A DNA stretch of 64,000 bases from JAGTVG01 sp964543195 (lineage in GTDB: Bacteria; Bacteroidota; Bacteroidia; Cytophagales; Cyclobacteriaceae): positions 53,296 through 117,295 of the forward strand of contig CAZIXF010000006.1 in NCBI GenBank assembly GCA_964543195.1, read 5' to 3'. A program made the translations under genes and the position numbers. The notes below the pieces were generated by a model. It ran no database searches, was not told the DNA's origin, and saw only the letters and a list, made by a program, of their open reading frames with translations. Every line of letters starts with the position of its first letter. Positions within the stretch are counted from its first letter, which is position 1. Below, in pieces: positions 26,527-35,639 of this stretch.

Positions 26527-29500
26527 ATGAAAAAACGATTACTGTTTTTTATGATGTTTTTTGCTGTGGCATCCTTTGCATGGGCACAGCAAGAAGTAAG
26601 TGGGACGGTTTCCAGTGCAGAAGATGGAGAACCTTTACCAGGGGTTTCCATTCTGATCGTCGGCACCACGCAAGGTACGGTGACTGACGTAGAAGGAAAC
26701 TACAAGATTTCGGTGCCAGAAGGAGGTACGTTAAGGTTCTCCTATATTGGCTATCAGAGTCAGGAAATGAATGTTGGAAATCGAACGGTTATTGATGTCC
26801 AGCTTGAACCTGATGTTTCTCAATTGCAGGAAGTAGTGGTGACTTCCCTGGGTATCACCCGGGACAGGATGGCCCTGGGTTATTCGGTTTCCGAGGTGGA
26901 CGGTGAAGAGCTCACCGAAGCCCGGGAATTGAACGTGGCCAACTCCCTTTCGGGTAGGATTGCCGGTGTGAACGTAAGTAATATGGCCACCGGTCCTGCC
27001 GGATCGAGCCGTGTGCTTATCCGTGGTAATACCTCCCTTTCAGGAGATAATCAGCCATTGTATGTGATCGATGGTATACCCATGGACAACTCCAACTTCG
27101 GCCAGGCCGGTATGTGGGGTGGTGCAGACCAGGGTGAAGGTACCAACTCCCTTAACCCGGACGACATCGAGAATGTGTCCGTATTGAAAGGTGGAGCGGC
27201 TGCTGCGTTGTACGGTTCAAGGGCCTCGAACGGGGTGATCCTGATCACGACCAAACAAGGCGCGAAGCGTAAAGGACTCGGAATCGAATTCAATTCCAAC
27301 TACGTGCTTGAGACCATTTATGACCAGACCGATTATCAGACGGAATACGGTCACGGCTGGGATGCTGAAGCTCCGGACAACCCGGAAGAAGGGTATGGCG
27401 CTTCTAGTGCCTGGTGGGGCGCACCGATAGGATCGGTTAATCAGGCCTATATCTTTGATGGAAGCCAGAAGCCCTACGTAAATACGTATGAAGACGGTGG
27501 GAACAACTTCAAGAAGTTTTATGAGACCGGTCAGACATTCACCAATACACTGGCGTTAAGTGGCGGTGGTGAAAATCAGACTTTCCGGGTATCTACTTCC
27601 TACCTGATGAACCAAAGCCCGATGCCGAATTCAGGTTATGATCGTTTTAACCTGACTGCCACGACCAATGGCACATACGGAAAATTGGATGTACAGGGTA
27701 AAGTAATGTATTCTAATGAAGATACAGACAACCGCCCGAGAGTATCCGATGCGCCGGGTAATCCTCATATTGCGGTATTCACCATGGGTCCAACCATGGA
27801 TGTACGCTGGTTCAGGGGTGATCCCGACAAGCCGGGCGCGATCTGGGAAGAACAGACCAACCCGGGAACTGACAGGATCAAAGGGGAGGAATTATCATTC
27901 TCTCATCCCTGGAAACAGAATCCTTATTGGGCTGCTTATCAGTATGTGGATTCCGATACCCGTGACCGTGTGATCGGTCATATGCAGGCCAGATTCAATA
28001 TCACCGACAACCTCTGGGTACGCGGCAGAATGGGCATGGACTGGCAGCACAGGGATGAAACCAACGTGACTCCATACGGAACATCCTATCAGCGCGGTGG
28101 TTCCATGAATGAAAACAGTATCACTGTCCGTGAAACCAACTTTGAGTGGGTTGCCGGATACGATAATACCTGGGGTGAATTTGGCGTGAATGCCTTTGCG
28201 GGTGGAAATGCCATGAAAAGAACCTATGAATTCAAAGGACTGAATGCGAGCAACATGAACATTCCGTTCTTCCATTCTATTGGTAATGGTAGAAACCAGA
28301 CATTCGGATACGGATTCAGCGAAGAAGGAATTAATTCCCTTTTCGGATCTGTTGAATTAAGTTATGGCGGGTTCCTTTATCTTACCGGAACAGGCAGAAC
28401 AGACTGGTTCTCTACCCTGAATCCTGAAACCAATGATATCTTCTATCCTTCCCTCTCGCTGAGTTATGTGTTCACCGAGAACCTGAGTCTGCCGGGCTGG
28501 ATCAACGACGGCAAGATCCGCGCAGCCTGGGCACAGGTGGGTGGTGATACAAACCCCTATCAGACTCGGCTTACCTATAATTTGGTTGGCCAGGGACACC
28601 TGGGAATACCCATGGGTGCTATATCACAAAGCTCAATACCCAATGCTTTCCTGAAGCCTCTGACAAAAGAAGACTGGGAAGTGGGATTTGATGTCCGGTT
28701 CCTCCAGAACAGACTTGGATTGGATTTTGCTTATTACAATGCGTTAACCACGGATGATATTCTGCGAGCTACTATTTCACAGGCTTCCGGATTTGGAACT
28801 ACTACTGTGAACATTGGTGAAATGAGAAACCGTGGTGTCGAATTATTGTTAACCGGTAATCCAATCCGGCGTGAACTGACATGGGATATCACAATTAACT
28901 TTGCGGTCAACGATAACGAGGTGCTGAGACTGGATGAACGTGGAGATATTGAAAGACTGCAGATCGGCGAACCCAGAACAAGATGGGCTTTCATTCAGAA
29001 CATTGTGGGTGAACCCTTCAGTTCGATCGTTGGATTCACACATGCAGAAATTGATGGACAAAAGGTTTATGATGACAGTGGACGACCTGTAATAACTGAC
29101 ACCCTGTCTATATTAGGAAGTGGTGTACATAAATATACAGGCGGTATAACCAACTCATTTACCTGGAAGAACTTTAACCTGAGCTTCCTGCTGGATACCA
29201 AACTAGATGGTGATATCTATTCGGGTACTAACGTAAGGATCACCGGATGGGGACTGCACCAGCAGACTCTGCAGGGAAGAGAAGGTGACCTGACTGTTTC
29301 CGGTGTGGACCGGGAAGGACAGCCGCTTAGTGTGACTATTCCAAGGGATGAAATATCCGGATATTGGGGACGGCACTCAAATGCATCCAACTATTATGTA
29401 TACGATGCATCATTTGTCAAGCTGCGACAGATCACGTTTGGATATACTTTCCCGGGCTCTTTGTTGACCAATACTCCATTCTCCTATGTTAACTTATCGG

Positions 29501-29649
29501 TAGTAGGTAGAAACCTCTGGGTAATCCATAAGAACCTGGATAATATTGATCCTGAAATGAACTATCAGAATAGCAATGCGCAGGGTCTGGATTATTTCGG
29601 TATGCCTCAGGTGAGGAGTTATGGATTTAACCTCAGAGTGAGATTTTAA
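26527..29649 (+). CDS. SusC/RagA family TonB-dependent outer-membrane transporter
   Basis: A 1040-residue TonB-dependent importer of glycan oligomers. In order: signal peptide ending AWAQQ, carboxypeptidase-regulatory-like domain (EVSGTVSSAEDGEPLPGVSI to about residue 95), TonB box region QEVVVTSLG, plug domain with LYVIDGIPMDN and the ALYGSRASNGVILITTK signature, and a 22-strand-type barrel ending in FNLRVRF with the terminal Phe expected for BAM insertion. I use the ATG at 26527 (MKKRLLFF); an ATG 9 bp upstream is equally open. The SusD-like partner starts 13 bp after the stop. No glycosidase is cotranscribed, so the cargo is not indicated by the locus. Confidence 0.96.
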   Translation: MKKRLLFFMMFFAVASFAWAQQEVSGTVSSAEDGEPLPGVSILIVGTTQGTVTDVEGNYKISVPEGGTLRFSYIGYQSQEMNVGNRTVIDVQLEPDVSQLQEVVVTSLGITRDRMALGYSVSEVDGEELTEARELNVANSLSGRIAGVNVSNMATGPAGSSRVLIRGNTSLSGDNQPLYVIDGIPMDNSNFGQAGMWGGADQGEGTNSLNPDDIENVSVLKGGAAAALYGSRASNGVILITTKQGAKRKGLGIEFNSNYVLETIYDQTDYQTEYGHGWDAEAPDNPEEGYGASSAWWGAPIGSVNQAYIFDGSQKPYVNTYEDGGNNFKKFYETGQTFTNTLALSGGGENQTFRVSTSYLMNQSPMPNSGYDRFNLTATTNGTYGKLDVQGKVMYSNEDTDNRPRVSDAPGNPHIAVFTMGPTMDVRWFRGDPDKPGAIWEEQTNPGTDRIKGEELSFSHPWKQNPYWAAYQYVDSDTRDRVIGHMQARFNITDNLWVRGRMGMDWQHRDETNVTPYGTSYQRGGSMNENSITVRETNFEWVAGYDNTWGEFGVNAFAGGNAMKRTYEFKGLNASNMNIPFFHSIGNGRNQTFGYGFSEEGINSLFGSVELSYGGFLYLTGTGRTDWFSTLNPETNDIFYPSLSLSYVFTENLSLPGWINDGKIRAAWAQVGGDTNPYQTRLTYNLVGQGHLGIPMGAISQSSIPNAFLKPLTKEDWEVGFDVRFLQNRLGLDFAYYNALTTDDILRATISQASGFGTTTVNIGEMRNRGVELLLTGNPIRRELTWDITINFAVNDNEVLRLDERGDIERLQIGEPRTRWAFIQNIVGEPFSSIVGFTHAEIDGQKVYDDSGRPVITDTLSILGSGVHKYTGGITNSFTWKNFNLSFLLDTKLDGDIYSGTNVRITGWGLHQQTLQGREGDLTVSGVDREGQPLSVTIPRDEISGYWGRHSNASNYYVYDASFVKLRQITFGYTFPGSLLTNTPFSYVNLSVVGRNLWVIHKNLDNIDPEMNYQNSNAQGLDYFGMPQVRSYGFNLRVRF

Positions 29650-29662
29650 AATATAAAATCGA

Positions 29663-31315
29663 ATGAATATGAAACTTTTTAATAAATTAATTATTTCAGT
29701 TGTGGCAATTATGTTAATTCCCATAGTTGCCTGTGATACGGAAGAACTGGTTGAGCTGAATATCAATCCCAATGCATCAAATGAGATTGACTGGAGGTTT
29801 AACCTGACTTTTGGACAACTTCAGTCCTGTGAAAACAGGTATGTAAACTGGAGAGCCAATATTATCCATTGCGGAAACCTGATCCAACACTTAGGTGGCT
29901 GGGGATATTCCGCCGGATATACCTTAACAGACTTTCCTTCTCATAATGCTTCATATTTTGATTATGTATATGAAAATGCATTAAAACAACTGGCCGAGGT
30001 GATCCGTCAGACAGGACCCGAAGGAACGGATCCCGATATGACCAACACCTATAATGTTGCCAGGATCACCTATGTGATCGCCATGCACAGAATGGTGGAT
30101 CTTTATGGGAATGTGCCATATTTCCAGGCTAACAGGGGTATCGAGGGTATCTTTAACCCGAGTTATGATCCTGTACAGGAAATCTATACCAAGGAAGGTA
30201 TCGATGAAGGTGGTGTACGTGGTGGTATGCTCTGGGAACTCGACCAAGCTGCTCAGGCCCTGGCTAATCCGGGACCGGACGACCTCGGAGATCAGGATCT
30301 TTTCTATAATGGCGACCTTGAAAAATGGAGAAAGCTTGCCTATTCTCTGATGCTCAGGCTTGCCATGAGGATCGCAGAAGTAGACCAGGCTACGGCTGTT
30401 GAATACATCAACAAAGCCATTGCCGGTGGATTGATCACCAGTGCAGAAGACAATGCATGGGTACCCATGGCCACAGGCCCAAATATCTGGAATAACCAGA
30501 ACGGTTATTCAAGAGCCATGGATCCAAGCGACGGTGGTCATGGTAATGTGTTGGGGAAAGCCCTTATCGATCAGTTGAAAGGTACCGATCCCAATGACGT
30601 TAGCGATGACGATCCAAGGTTAATGTGGATCAGCGGTGGTATCGGAGAATGGACTGAAGTTGAAGATGGCACTGCCAATGCCGATCCTTTGGCACAAAGG
30701 GGTATTCCGAAAGGAATGAACGACGAACGCCTCCGGGCCTATCTTGGTCTTCCTGACGACGCATCTCTCGACTATATGCTTACATTCTCCAGGCATAATA
30801 CCAAACTGCTCGATTTGGATGAGCCTTATGTAGTGATGACGGCCGGTGAAGTTCATCTCCTGCTTGCTGAAGCAGTGATGAGAGGTTTGGGTAATGTACC
30901 GGGCACTGCTCAGGCACATTTTGAAGCCGGAATAAGAGAGGACATTGCGAGGTATGCACTTCATGATGAAAGTTTCGTCGCCGACGATGCAGCTGTAAAT
31001 GCTTACATTGCCACTTTAGGCACGGTAACTGAAGAGAAAATAGCCACCCAATACTGGCTGGCCACCTTCATGAACCATTATGAATCCTATGCCAACTGGA
31101 GAAGAACAGGAATGCCAACCTTTGTTAACGGACAAAATCCTGCATTGCCCAATACGGAGACAGATGGACAAATATTCAGAAGGATGAAGTATCCTGCTTC
31201 TGAACCGGCTACCAATCCGAATTATGATGAAGGTTCATTACAACCTAATAATTTCCTTACAAAAATGTGGTGGGATGTAAAACCTGCTCCGACAAGAACT
31301 CCTAACGGACAATAA
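29663..31315 (+). CDS. SusD/RagB-like nutrient-binding outer-membrane lipoprotein
   Basis: Surface glycan-binding partner of the SusC-like channel upstream. The lipobox is IPIVAC (Cys at residue 24), followed by ELNINPNASNEID, typical of the SusD-like_2 subgroup. Helical TPR-like content is clear in RITYVIAMHRMVDLYGNVPY and MLRLAMRIAEVDQ; ANWRRTGMPTF near the C-terminus is the common closing motif. The second ATG at 29669 would remove two residues and is also possible. An intrinsic terminator follows 20 bp after the stop, closing a two-gene operon. Confidence 0.94.
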   Translation: MNMKLFNKLIISVVAIMLIPIVACDTEELVELNINPNASNEIDWRFNLTFGQLQSCENRYVNWRANIIHCGNLIQHLGGWGYSAGYTLTDFPSHNASYFDYVYENALKQLAEVIRQTGPEGTDPDMTNTYNVARITYVIAMHRMVDLYGNVPYFQANRGIEGIFNPSYDPVQEIYTKEGIDEGGVRGGMLWELDQAAQALANPGPDDLGDQDLFYNGDLEKWRKLAYSLMLRLAMRIAEVDQATAVEYINKAIAGGLITSAEDNAWVPMATGPNIWNNQNGYSRAMDPSDGGHGNVLGKALIDQLKGTDPNDVSDDDPRLMWISGGIGEWTEVEDGTANADPLAQRGIPKGMNDERLRAYLGLPDDASLDYMLTFSRHNTKLLDLDEPYVVMTAGEVHLLLAEAVMRGLGNVPGTAQAHFEAGIREDIARYALHDESFVADDAAVNAYIATLGTVTEEKIATQYWLATFMNHYESYANWRRTGMPTFVNGQNPALPNTETDGQIFRRMKYPASEPATNPNYDEGSLQPNNFLTKMWWDVKPAPTRTPNGQ

Positions 31316-31334
31316 ATAGTATTCTATTGTTATG

Positions 31335-31370
31335 AAAAAGAGGCTGAAATTTATTCAGCCTCTTTTTTTT
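31335..31370 (+). terminator. strong intrinsic terminator after the SusC/SusD operon
   Basis: A perfect stem (AAAAAGAGGCTGAA at 31335-31348 with TTCAGCCTCTTTTT from 31354) closes a 5-nt loop and runs into eight consecutive T residues. Confidence 0.93.
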
Positions 31371-31579
31371 GTCTCAGGATCAAATCATTCGTGCTTCAGA
31401 ATCGATTTTTAATCGTAACAACCATGGTATCCGCATAAAAAAATCTGCCGGTTTTTATGTTCTTTCCCGGAACAATTTGAGAAAAGCCTTCGTTTATTAG
31501 AAAAGTGATTTCAAATAATAAGTTTTTTCAAGCTGATTATCAGGTTTCGTTCTATTCATAACCAGGAGAATTTATTATA

Positions 31580-32269
31580 ATGATAAAGAAAGTTAAATTT
31601 ACCCTTCCCCTTTTGCTGCTTTCAGTTATTCAAATTGGATATTCACAGGTACTTTTCCGAAACGAAAAAACACTCGACCTCATCGATATGATCGATTTCC
31701 GGGAACGAATAGACCGGTATGTGGACGTAGATGGATCACCCTATATGAATGACGAATTCATTGAAGGTAATATTTATTATAATAATGAATTCCGGTATGC
31801 CGATATACCCCTGAGGTACAATATTTTTAACGATGATATGGAATTCAAATTCAAGGGCAGTGTCCTGGCCATGGAACCCTATCAGCCGATCAATAAAATA
31901 GTGATAGCCGAAGATACATTCATTATATCCGATTATATGGAAGGCAAACAGTTGGTAAAAGGATATTTTGAGTTGCTTGAAGAAGGAAAAGCCGACCTGA
32001 TCAAACAACTTAATGTGAAGTTCGAGGAAGCTGAACCGGCCAAACCTTTCTTTGCTCCCAAACCCGCCCGGTTCGTCCGGGAAAAACCCACCTATTATAT
32101 CCGGGTGAAGAACGCGATACCCCAGAAGGTAAGAGGAATTAAAAGACTGATCCGGACTATCGGCGACAAAGAAGAAAAGCTGCTGGAATACGCCAGGGAA
32201 AACCGAATTTCAAGAGGCAATATAAAAGAAATTGAAAAGCTGGTAGCTTACTATAATTCACTGGAATAA
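31580..32269 (+). CDS. exported protein of unknown function
   Basis: A 229-residue protein with a clear signal peptide ending IGYSQ. The mature part has a beta-rich half (GNIYYNNEFRYADIPLRYNIF, DTFIISDYM) followed by a Lys/Glu-rich segment containing PFFAPKPARFVREKPTYYI and a helical C-terminus. I recognise the general look of an uncharacterised Bacteroidota periplasmic family but cannot name it. It is monocistronic and separated from the SusC/D operon by a terminator. Confidence 0.75.
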   Translation: MIKKVKFTLPLLLLSVIQIGYSQVLFRNEKTLDLIDMIDFRERIDRYVDVDGSPYMNDEFIEGNIYYNNEFRYADIPLRYNIFNDDMEFKFKGSVLAMEPYQPINKIVIAEDTFIISDYMEGKQLVKGYFELLEEGKADLIKQLNVKFEEAEPAKPFFAPKPARFVREKPTYYIRVKNAIPQKVRGIKRLIRTIGDKEEKLLEYARENRISRGNIKEIEKLVAYYNSLE

Positions 32270-32484
32270 GCAATTGGATTTATTGGGTTTATTATGATGG
32301 TGGATTCGAATACCATGATATCATATTAAAGTACAATATCCCCCCTGATGAGATAGAACCCGGATTCAAAAGAAGGAATCTGGTGTATGCATGCAATCCG
32401 GAATTCAGAATCAACAAGGTAGGCCAAAGATGGGAATTCATTCGTGGTTCGTACTTTTGGATTGAGAGGATGAGGATTTTATAG
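32257..32484 (+). other. start-less open frame, possible gene remnant
   Basis: In frame +2 relative to the gene just upstream, 75 codons run without a stop from the end of that gene to TAG at 32482. The translation has a protein-like, aromatic-rich composition (NWIYWVYYDGGFEYHD, PPDEIEPGFKRRNLVYACN, GQRWEFIRGSYFWIERM) but no suitable start codon near its beginning. It may be a decayed gene fragment or chance. The rest of the 326-bp gap to 32596 shows nothing. Confidence 0.3.
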
Positions 32485-32595
32485 ATATCAGGGTTCAATG
32501 ATATAAAATATTTCCGCTTATGCTTTTTGCTGCAAAGGTTCCCCACACGCCCCACACGATACCAGCAATAGCGAAGAAATCCTTATCTGGTGCAT

Positions 32596-33801
32596 TTATG
32601 CCCTTTCCAGTTCATCCCTGAGCCGTTCAGCCACGATCCTTTCCTGCCCGGGAAGCATCATCCACGTAGTAATTCCGATCGAATCGGAACCGCCCACGGT
32701 CTGGATCGACGGGTGTCCCCGGCTTAACCGTTTCCGGATCTCACCCGGTGTGACTTTCAGTTTATCCTGGTCCCACCAGATCTTCAGGGAAGGCACATGA
32801 TTGGCCACCCTGGGCACATGGATCTCGGTCTGTACATGTTCCACCGAAGCAGCCGCATCCCTGATAAGCTTAATCTGGCTTTCCCAGAACGCCCATTCCT
32901 TATCGTGATCCTTTTTCAGGTATTCCTCCACAGCCACCATCATACCCAGGATCTCTTCCTTGTTGACCTTCATCCCTCTTCCGATCGTGTTACCCCGGGG
33001 TGGCATATGAAGCCTGGCCGCCCGGATATATTCCTTCTTGCCCAGAAGCAATCCGGCACTTTGCGGTCCCCTGAGGCCCTTCCCACCGGAAAAAGCCACC
33101 ATATCAAATCCCATGGTGGTGTATTTCCAGAGGTTATCCACAGGTGGCACATCGGCTGCGGCATCATTGAAAGTAGGGATGCCATATTCTTTCCCGATCT
33201 CAACAAAATCCACATCCCGTATCTTGCCCAGGTAATTATTGGCATTCAGAAACCAGAGCATGGCCGTATTTTTGTTAATGGCTTGTTCAAGCTCCTTCCT
33301 GGTTTCCACTTCAACCAGCTTGATCCCACAATTGCGTATGGCATGGTCATAAACAATCCGGTGTTTCTTCTGGATGATTACCTCATCTTTCATACCGGTG
33401 GTGTCCGGAAGCTGGATCACTTTATCTTCATCCATACCGGTCAATACACCGGCAGTTCCAAGTGTGATGGCAGAAGCGGCTCCTGCCGTAACGACTGCAT
33501 CCTCACAACCCAGAAGCTCCGAAAGACGTTCGCCTACCCGGTCCTGCAGATCATCCAGGTTGACATATTCATTGGAGGCAAAGGCGATGGCATCCATCAC
33601 TTCTGGCAGCATCAATGATCCGGTCATCCAGGTATAGGTACCTGCCGCATTGATAAACGTTCTCACGCCCAGTTCCTTGAAATAATTTCTTCTTGGAACA
33701 TAGGCATGGGCGGGATTATCTATCAATAATCCGGCTCCGAAAACACTACCCATGAAGGGCACCGATGATAATCTTTTTATTAATTCCCTTCTGTTGATCA
33801 T
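32596..33801 (-). CDS. SelA-like PLP-dependent enzyme with export leader
   Basis: Fold-type I PLP enzyme related to selenocysteine synthase and to D-glucosaminate-6-phosphate ammonia-lyase-type proteins. The Schiff-base lysine is Lys 241 in MVAFSGGKGLRGPQSAG; GAASAITLGTAGVL forms the phosphate-binding loop and FNDAAADVPP the PLP-ring Asp region. The first 35 residues (INRRELIKRLSS, hydrophobic stretch, AHA) form a twin-arginine-like leader, so a folded holoenzyme would be exported. It is the last gene of a five-gene operon, 25 bp after RidA. Known relatives eliminate ammonia from amino sugars or amino acids. A tRNA-Sec role is unlikely in this context. Confidence 0.82.
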   Translation of the reverse strand: MINRRELIKRLSSVPFMGSVFGAGLLIDNPAHAYVPRRNYFKELGVRTFINAAGTYTWMTGSLMLPEVMDAIAFASNEYVNLDDLQDRVGERLSELLGCEDAVVTAGAASAITLGTAGVLTGMDEDKVIQLPDTTGMKDEVIIQKKHRIVYDHAIRNCGIKLVEVETRKELEQAINKNTAMLWFLNANNYLGKIRDVDFVEIGKEYGIPTFNDAAADVPPVDNLWKYTTMGFDMVAFSGGKGLRGPQSAGLLLGKKEYIRAARLHMPPRGNTIGRGMKVNKEEILGMMVAVEEYLKKDHDKEWAFWESQIKLIRDAAASVEHVQTEIHVPRVANHVPSLKIWWDQDKLKVTPGEIRKRLSRGHPSIQTVGGSDSIGITTWMMLPGQERIVAERLRDELERA

Positions 33802-33826
33802 CTTCTTAAGTGTTTAGTGATTTAAA

Positions 33827-34303
33827 TTAATTCAGCGCTGCAATACAGTCGATCTCTACCAGTGAATCACCCGGTACCCCACCAAAAGTGGCCACGGTAG
33901 TCCTTACAGGAGGATTTTTTCCAAATTTTCCCCTGTATACCGCATTCATGGCATGATAATCATGAATATCATGCAGATATACATTGACCTTAAGCACTTT
34001 TTCCATCGATGATCCGTTCTTTTCCAGTTCTTTTTTCAGTTCGTTCAACACGTGCTCGGTATGGGCGGTAATATCGCCATCAAAATGAGCCCCCTTGCCC
34101 GCCAGGTATAACAAGTTGCCATGTGCCACCGCGCTGGAAAACAGCGGCACATCCTGGTCCTTTTCAACTGTGCCCACCAATTTTTTTGATGAGCTTATTT
34201 TTTCCGGTCCGGCACTCACCTGGGATATGCCTAACCAGGCGGCCATTGAAGCCAGTAATCCTTTGACTGCTCTTCTGCGTGTGGTATTTTCTCTTTTTTC
34301 CAT
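33827..34303 (-). CDS. exported RidA family (YjgF/UK114) enamine/imine deaminase
   Basis: RidA proteins hydrolyse reactive enamines and imines released by PLP enzymes. The family signature PPVRTTVATFGGVPGDSLVEID near the C-terminus keeps the substrate-binding Arg, and NVYLHDIHDYHAMNAVYRG matches the conserved helix. Unlike ordinary RidA, it has a leader with RRRAVKGLLASM and a hydrophobic stretch, starting from the ATG at 34303; an upstream in-frame start is less likely. It sits between the amidohydrolase and the SelA-like enzyme, 25 bp from the latter, which strongly suggests it quenches that enzyme's product outside the cytoplasm. Confidence 0.88.
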   Translation of the reverse strand: MEKRENTTRRRAVKGLLASMAAWLGISQVSAGPEKISSSKKLVGTVEKDQDVPLFSSAVAHGNLLYLAGKGAHFDGDITAHTEHVLNELKKELEKNGSSMEKVLKVNVYLHDIHDYHAMNAVYRGKFGKNPPVRTTVATFGGVPGDSLVEIDCIAALN

Positions 34304-34381
34304 AAAATTGTGTTGTTTAAAATTGTTTATCAATAGGTATAAAAATCAATATTCTATTTCTCCAGCATTTTTCTGATATTC

Positions 34382-35638
34382 CTACTCTTCTGACTCCCAA
34401 ACAGGCTTTGAAAGTCCATTCAGATCCCACATTACTTCTCCCGACATCAGTGTCAGTTCACATACCAGTTTTTTATTCCCCCTTATTTTCCAGCCTCCCG
34501 TATCGATATAACCGAATTCTCCTTCCGCAAGGCTTAAAACAGCTATGTCGGCCTCAGCACCCTTGCTCAAATGACCCAGGTCTTCCCTTTGAATATACCT
34601 TGCCGGGTACCAGGTCGACCGTTCTATGACCTGATCCAGTGACATCCCCATATTAAGGAATTTTGACATCACGTTCAACATATTTTTCATTCCCCCGTTC
34701 ATGCTTCCCGTATGCAGGTCTGTGCTGATAGCATCCGGGAAAAACTTCTGTTCCATGGCCGGCAGGGCCTGGCTGAAAAGAAAACTTCCGCCTCCATGCC
34801 CCACATCAAATACGATCCCTCTTTCCTGGGCCTTCCACACATAGTCTCTGACCTTTCCGTTCTCATCCACCACAGGCGTCCGGCCCCTGACGTGGGCATA
34901 GGCATGTGTGAAAATATCTCCCGGCCTCAGTTTTTCAAGCAACAAACGCTCAAGGGATAATTCAGGGGTATGACCGCCGAAATCGATCATGACGGGTACA
35001 TTGGATATTTTCCCGGCCTCTACTGCCCTTTCCACAGGATCCCACTCCGGTCCGCTGTAATGAGCCACTTTTATTCCTACAATATACTCGGGATATTTAT
35101 TGGCCATGAACGAAGTCATTTCCGGATCCATATCCCTCAAATTCTGCTCAATCTGACCTCCTTTCATGCCGAAACCCACAATATTGAGAAACGTGAGCAC
35201 TCTGGTGGCTGAATGTTCTATAGTCTGTTCCCTGAACTTCTCAAATGTACGCCATCCGGGGCTGCCTGTATCCACCATCGTAGTCACACCCGACCGGAAT
35301 GAAAAGGCATCGGGTTGAACACTGGTATAACTATCACCGATGTAGGCATCGGGTTCGGTACCCCAGAATACATGAACATGCATATCGATCAGCCCGGGAA
35401 CCACATACATGCCGGACGCATCGATCACTTCTTTCGCGGCCTGGGCAGGCAGATCCCTGCCAATTTCACTGATCTTACCATCCAGCACGGCCACATCCAT
35501 CACGGCGTTCCTGTTATTCTTAGGATCGATCAGATGCCCGTTTTTGATCAGAAGGTCATATTCCTGGGCAATGGATACCGGGATGAAAAATCCCGTCAAA
35601 ACCAAAACCGTAACGATTAATTTAATTGTTGATTTCAT
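34382..35638 (-). CDS. exported amidohydrolase/deacetylase (EF_0837/dihydroorotase-like type)
   Basis: Metal-dependent amidohydrolase of the dihydroorotase/D-aminoacylase group. The entry YDLLIKNGHLIDPKNNR and VVPGLIDMHVHVFWG carry the HxH metal motif; IFTHAYAHVRGR and DAISTDLHTGS supply the later His and Asp ligands. VGIKVAHYSG contains the lysine expected to be carboxylated. A signal peptide starts at the ATG at 35638, 2 bp after the stop of the preceding gene. From memory, this subtype is often encoded beside SelA-like PLP enzymes, as here. A likely job is removal of an N-acyl group from an amino compound before the PLP step. Confidence 0.82.
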   Translation of the reverse strand: MKSTIKLIVTVLVLTGFFIPVSIAQEYDLLIKNGHLIDPKNNRNAVMDVAVLDGKISEIGRDLPAQAAKEVIDASGMYVVPGLIDMHVHVFWGTEPDAYIGDSYTSVQPDAFSFRSGVTTMVDTGSPGWRTFEKFREQTIEHSATRVLTFLNIVGFGMKGGQIEQNLRDMDPEMTSFMANKYPEYIVGIKVAHYSGPEWDPVERAVEAGKISNVPVMIDFGGHTPELSLERLLLEKLRPGDIFTHAYAHVRGRTPVVDENGKVRDYVWKAQERGIVFDVGHGGGSFLFSQALPAMEQKFFPDAISTDLHTGSMNGGMKNMLNVMSKFLNMGMSLDQVIERSTWYPARYIQREDLGHLSKGAEADIAVLSLAEGEFGYIDTGGWKIRGNKKLVCELTLMSGEVMWDLNGLSKPVWESEE

Positions 35639-35639
35639 A

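Noticed and set aside
32292..32555. 87-codon minus-strand frame in the gap after the exported unknown protein
   Set aside because: It is antisense to the start-less remnant and shows no family features.
32596..33801. Selenocysteine synthase SelA of a selenoprotein system
   Set aside because: The protein has an export leader and sits with RidA, an amidohydrolase and glycosidases; no selB, selD or tRNA-Sec is seen.
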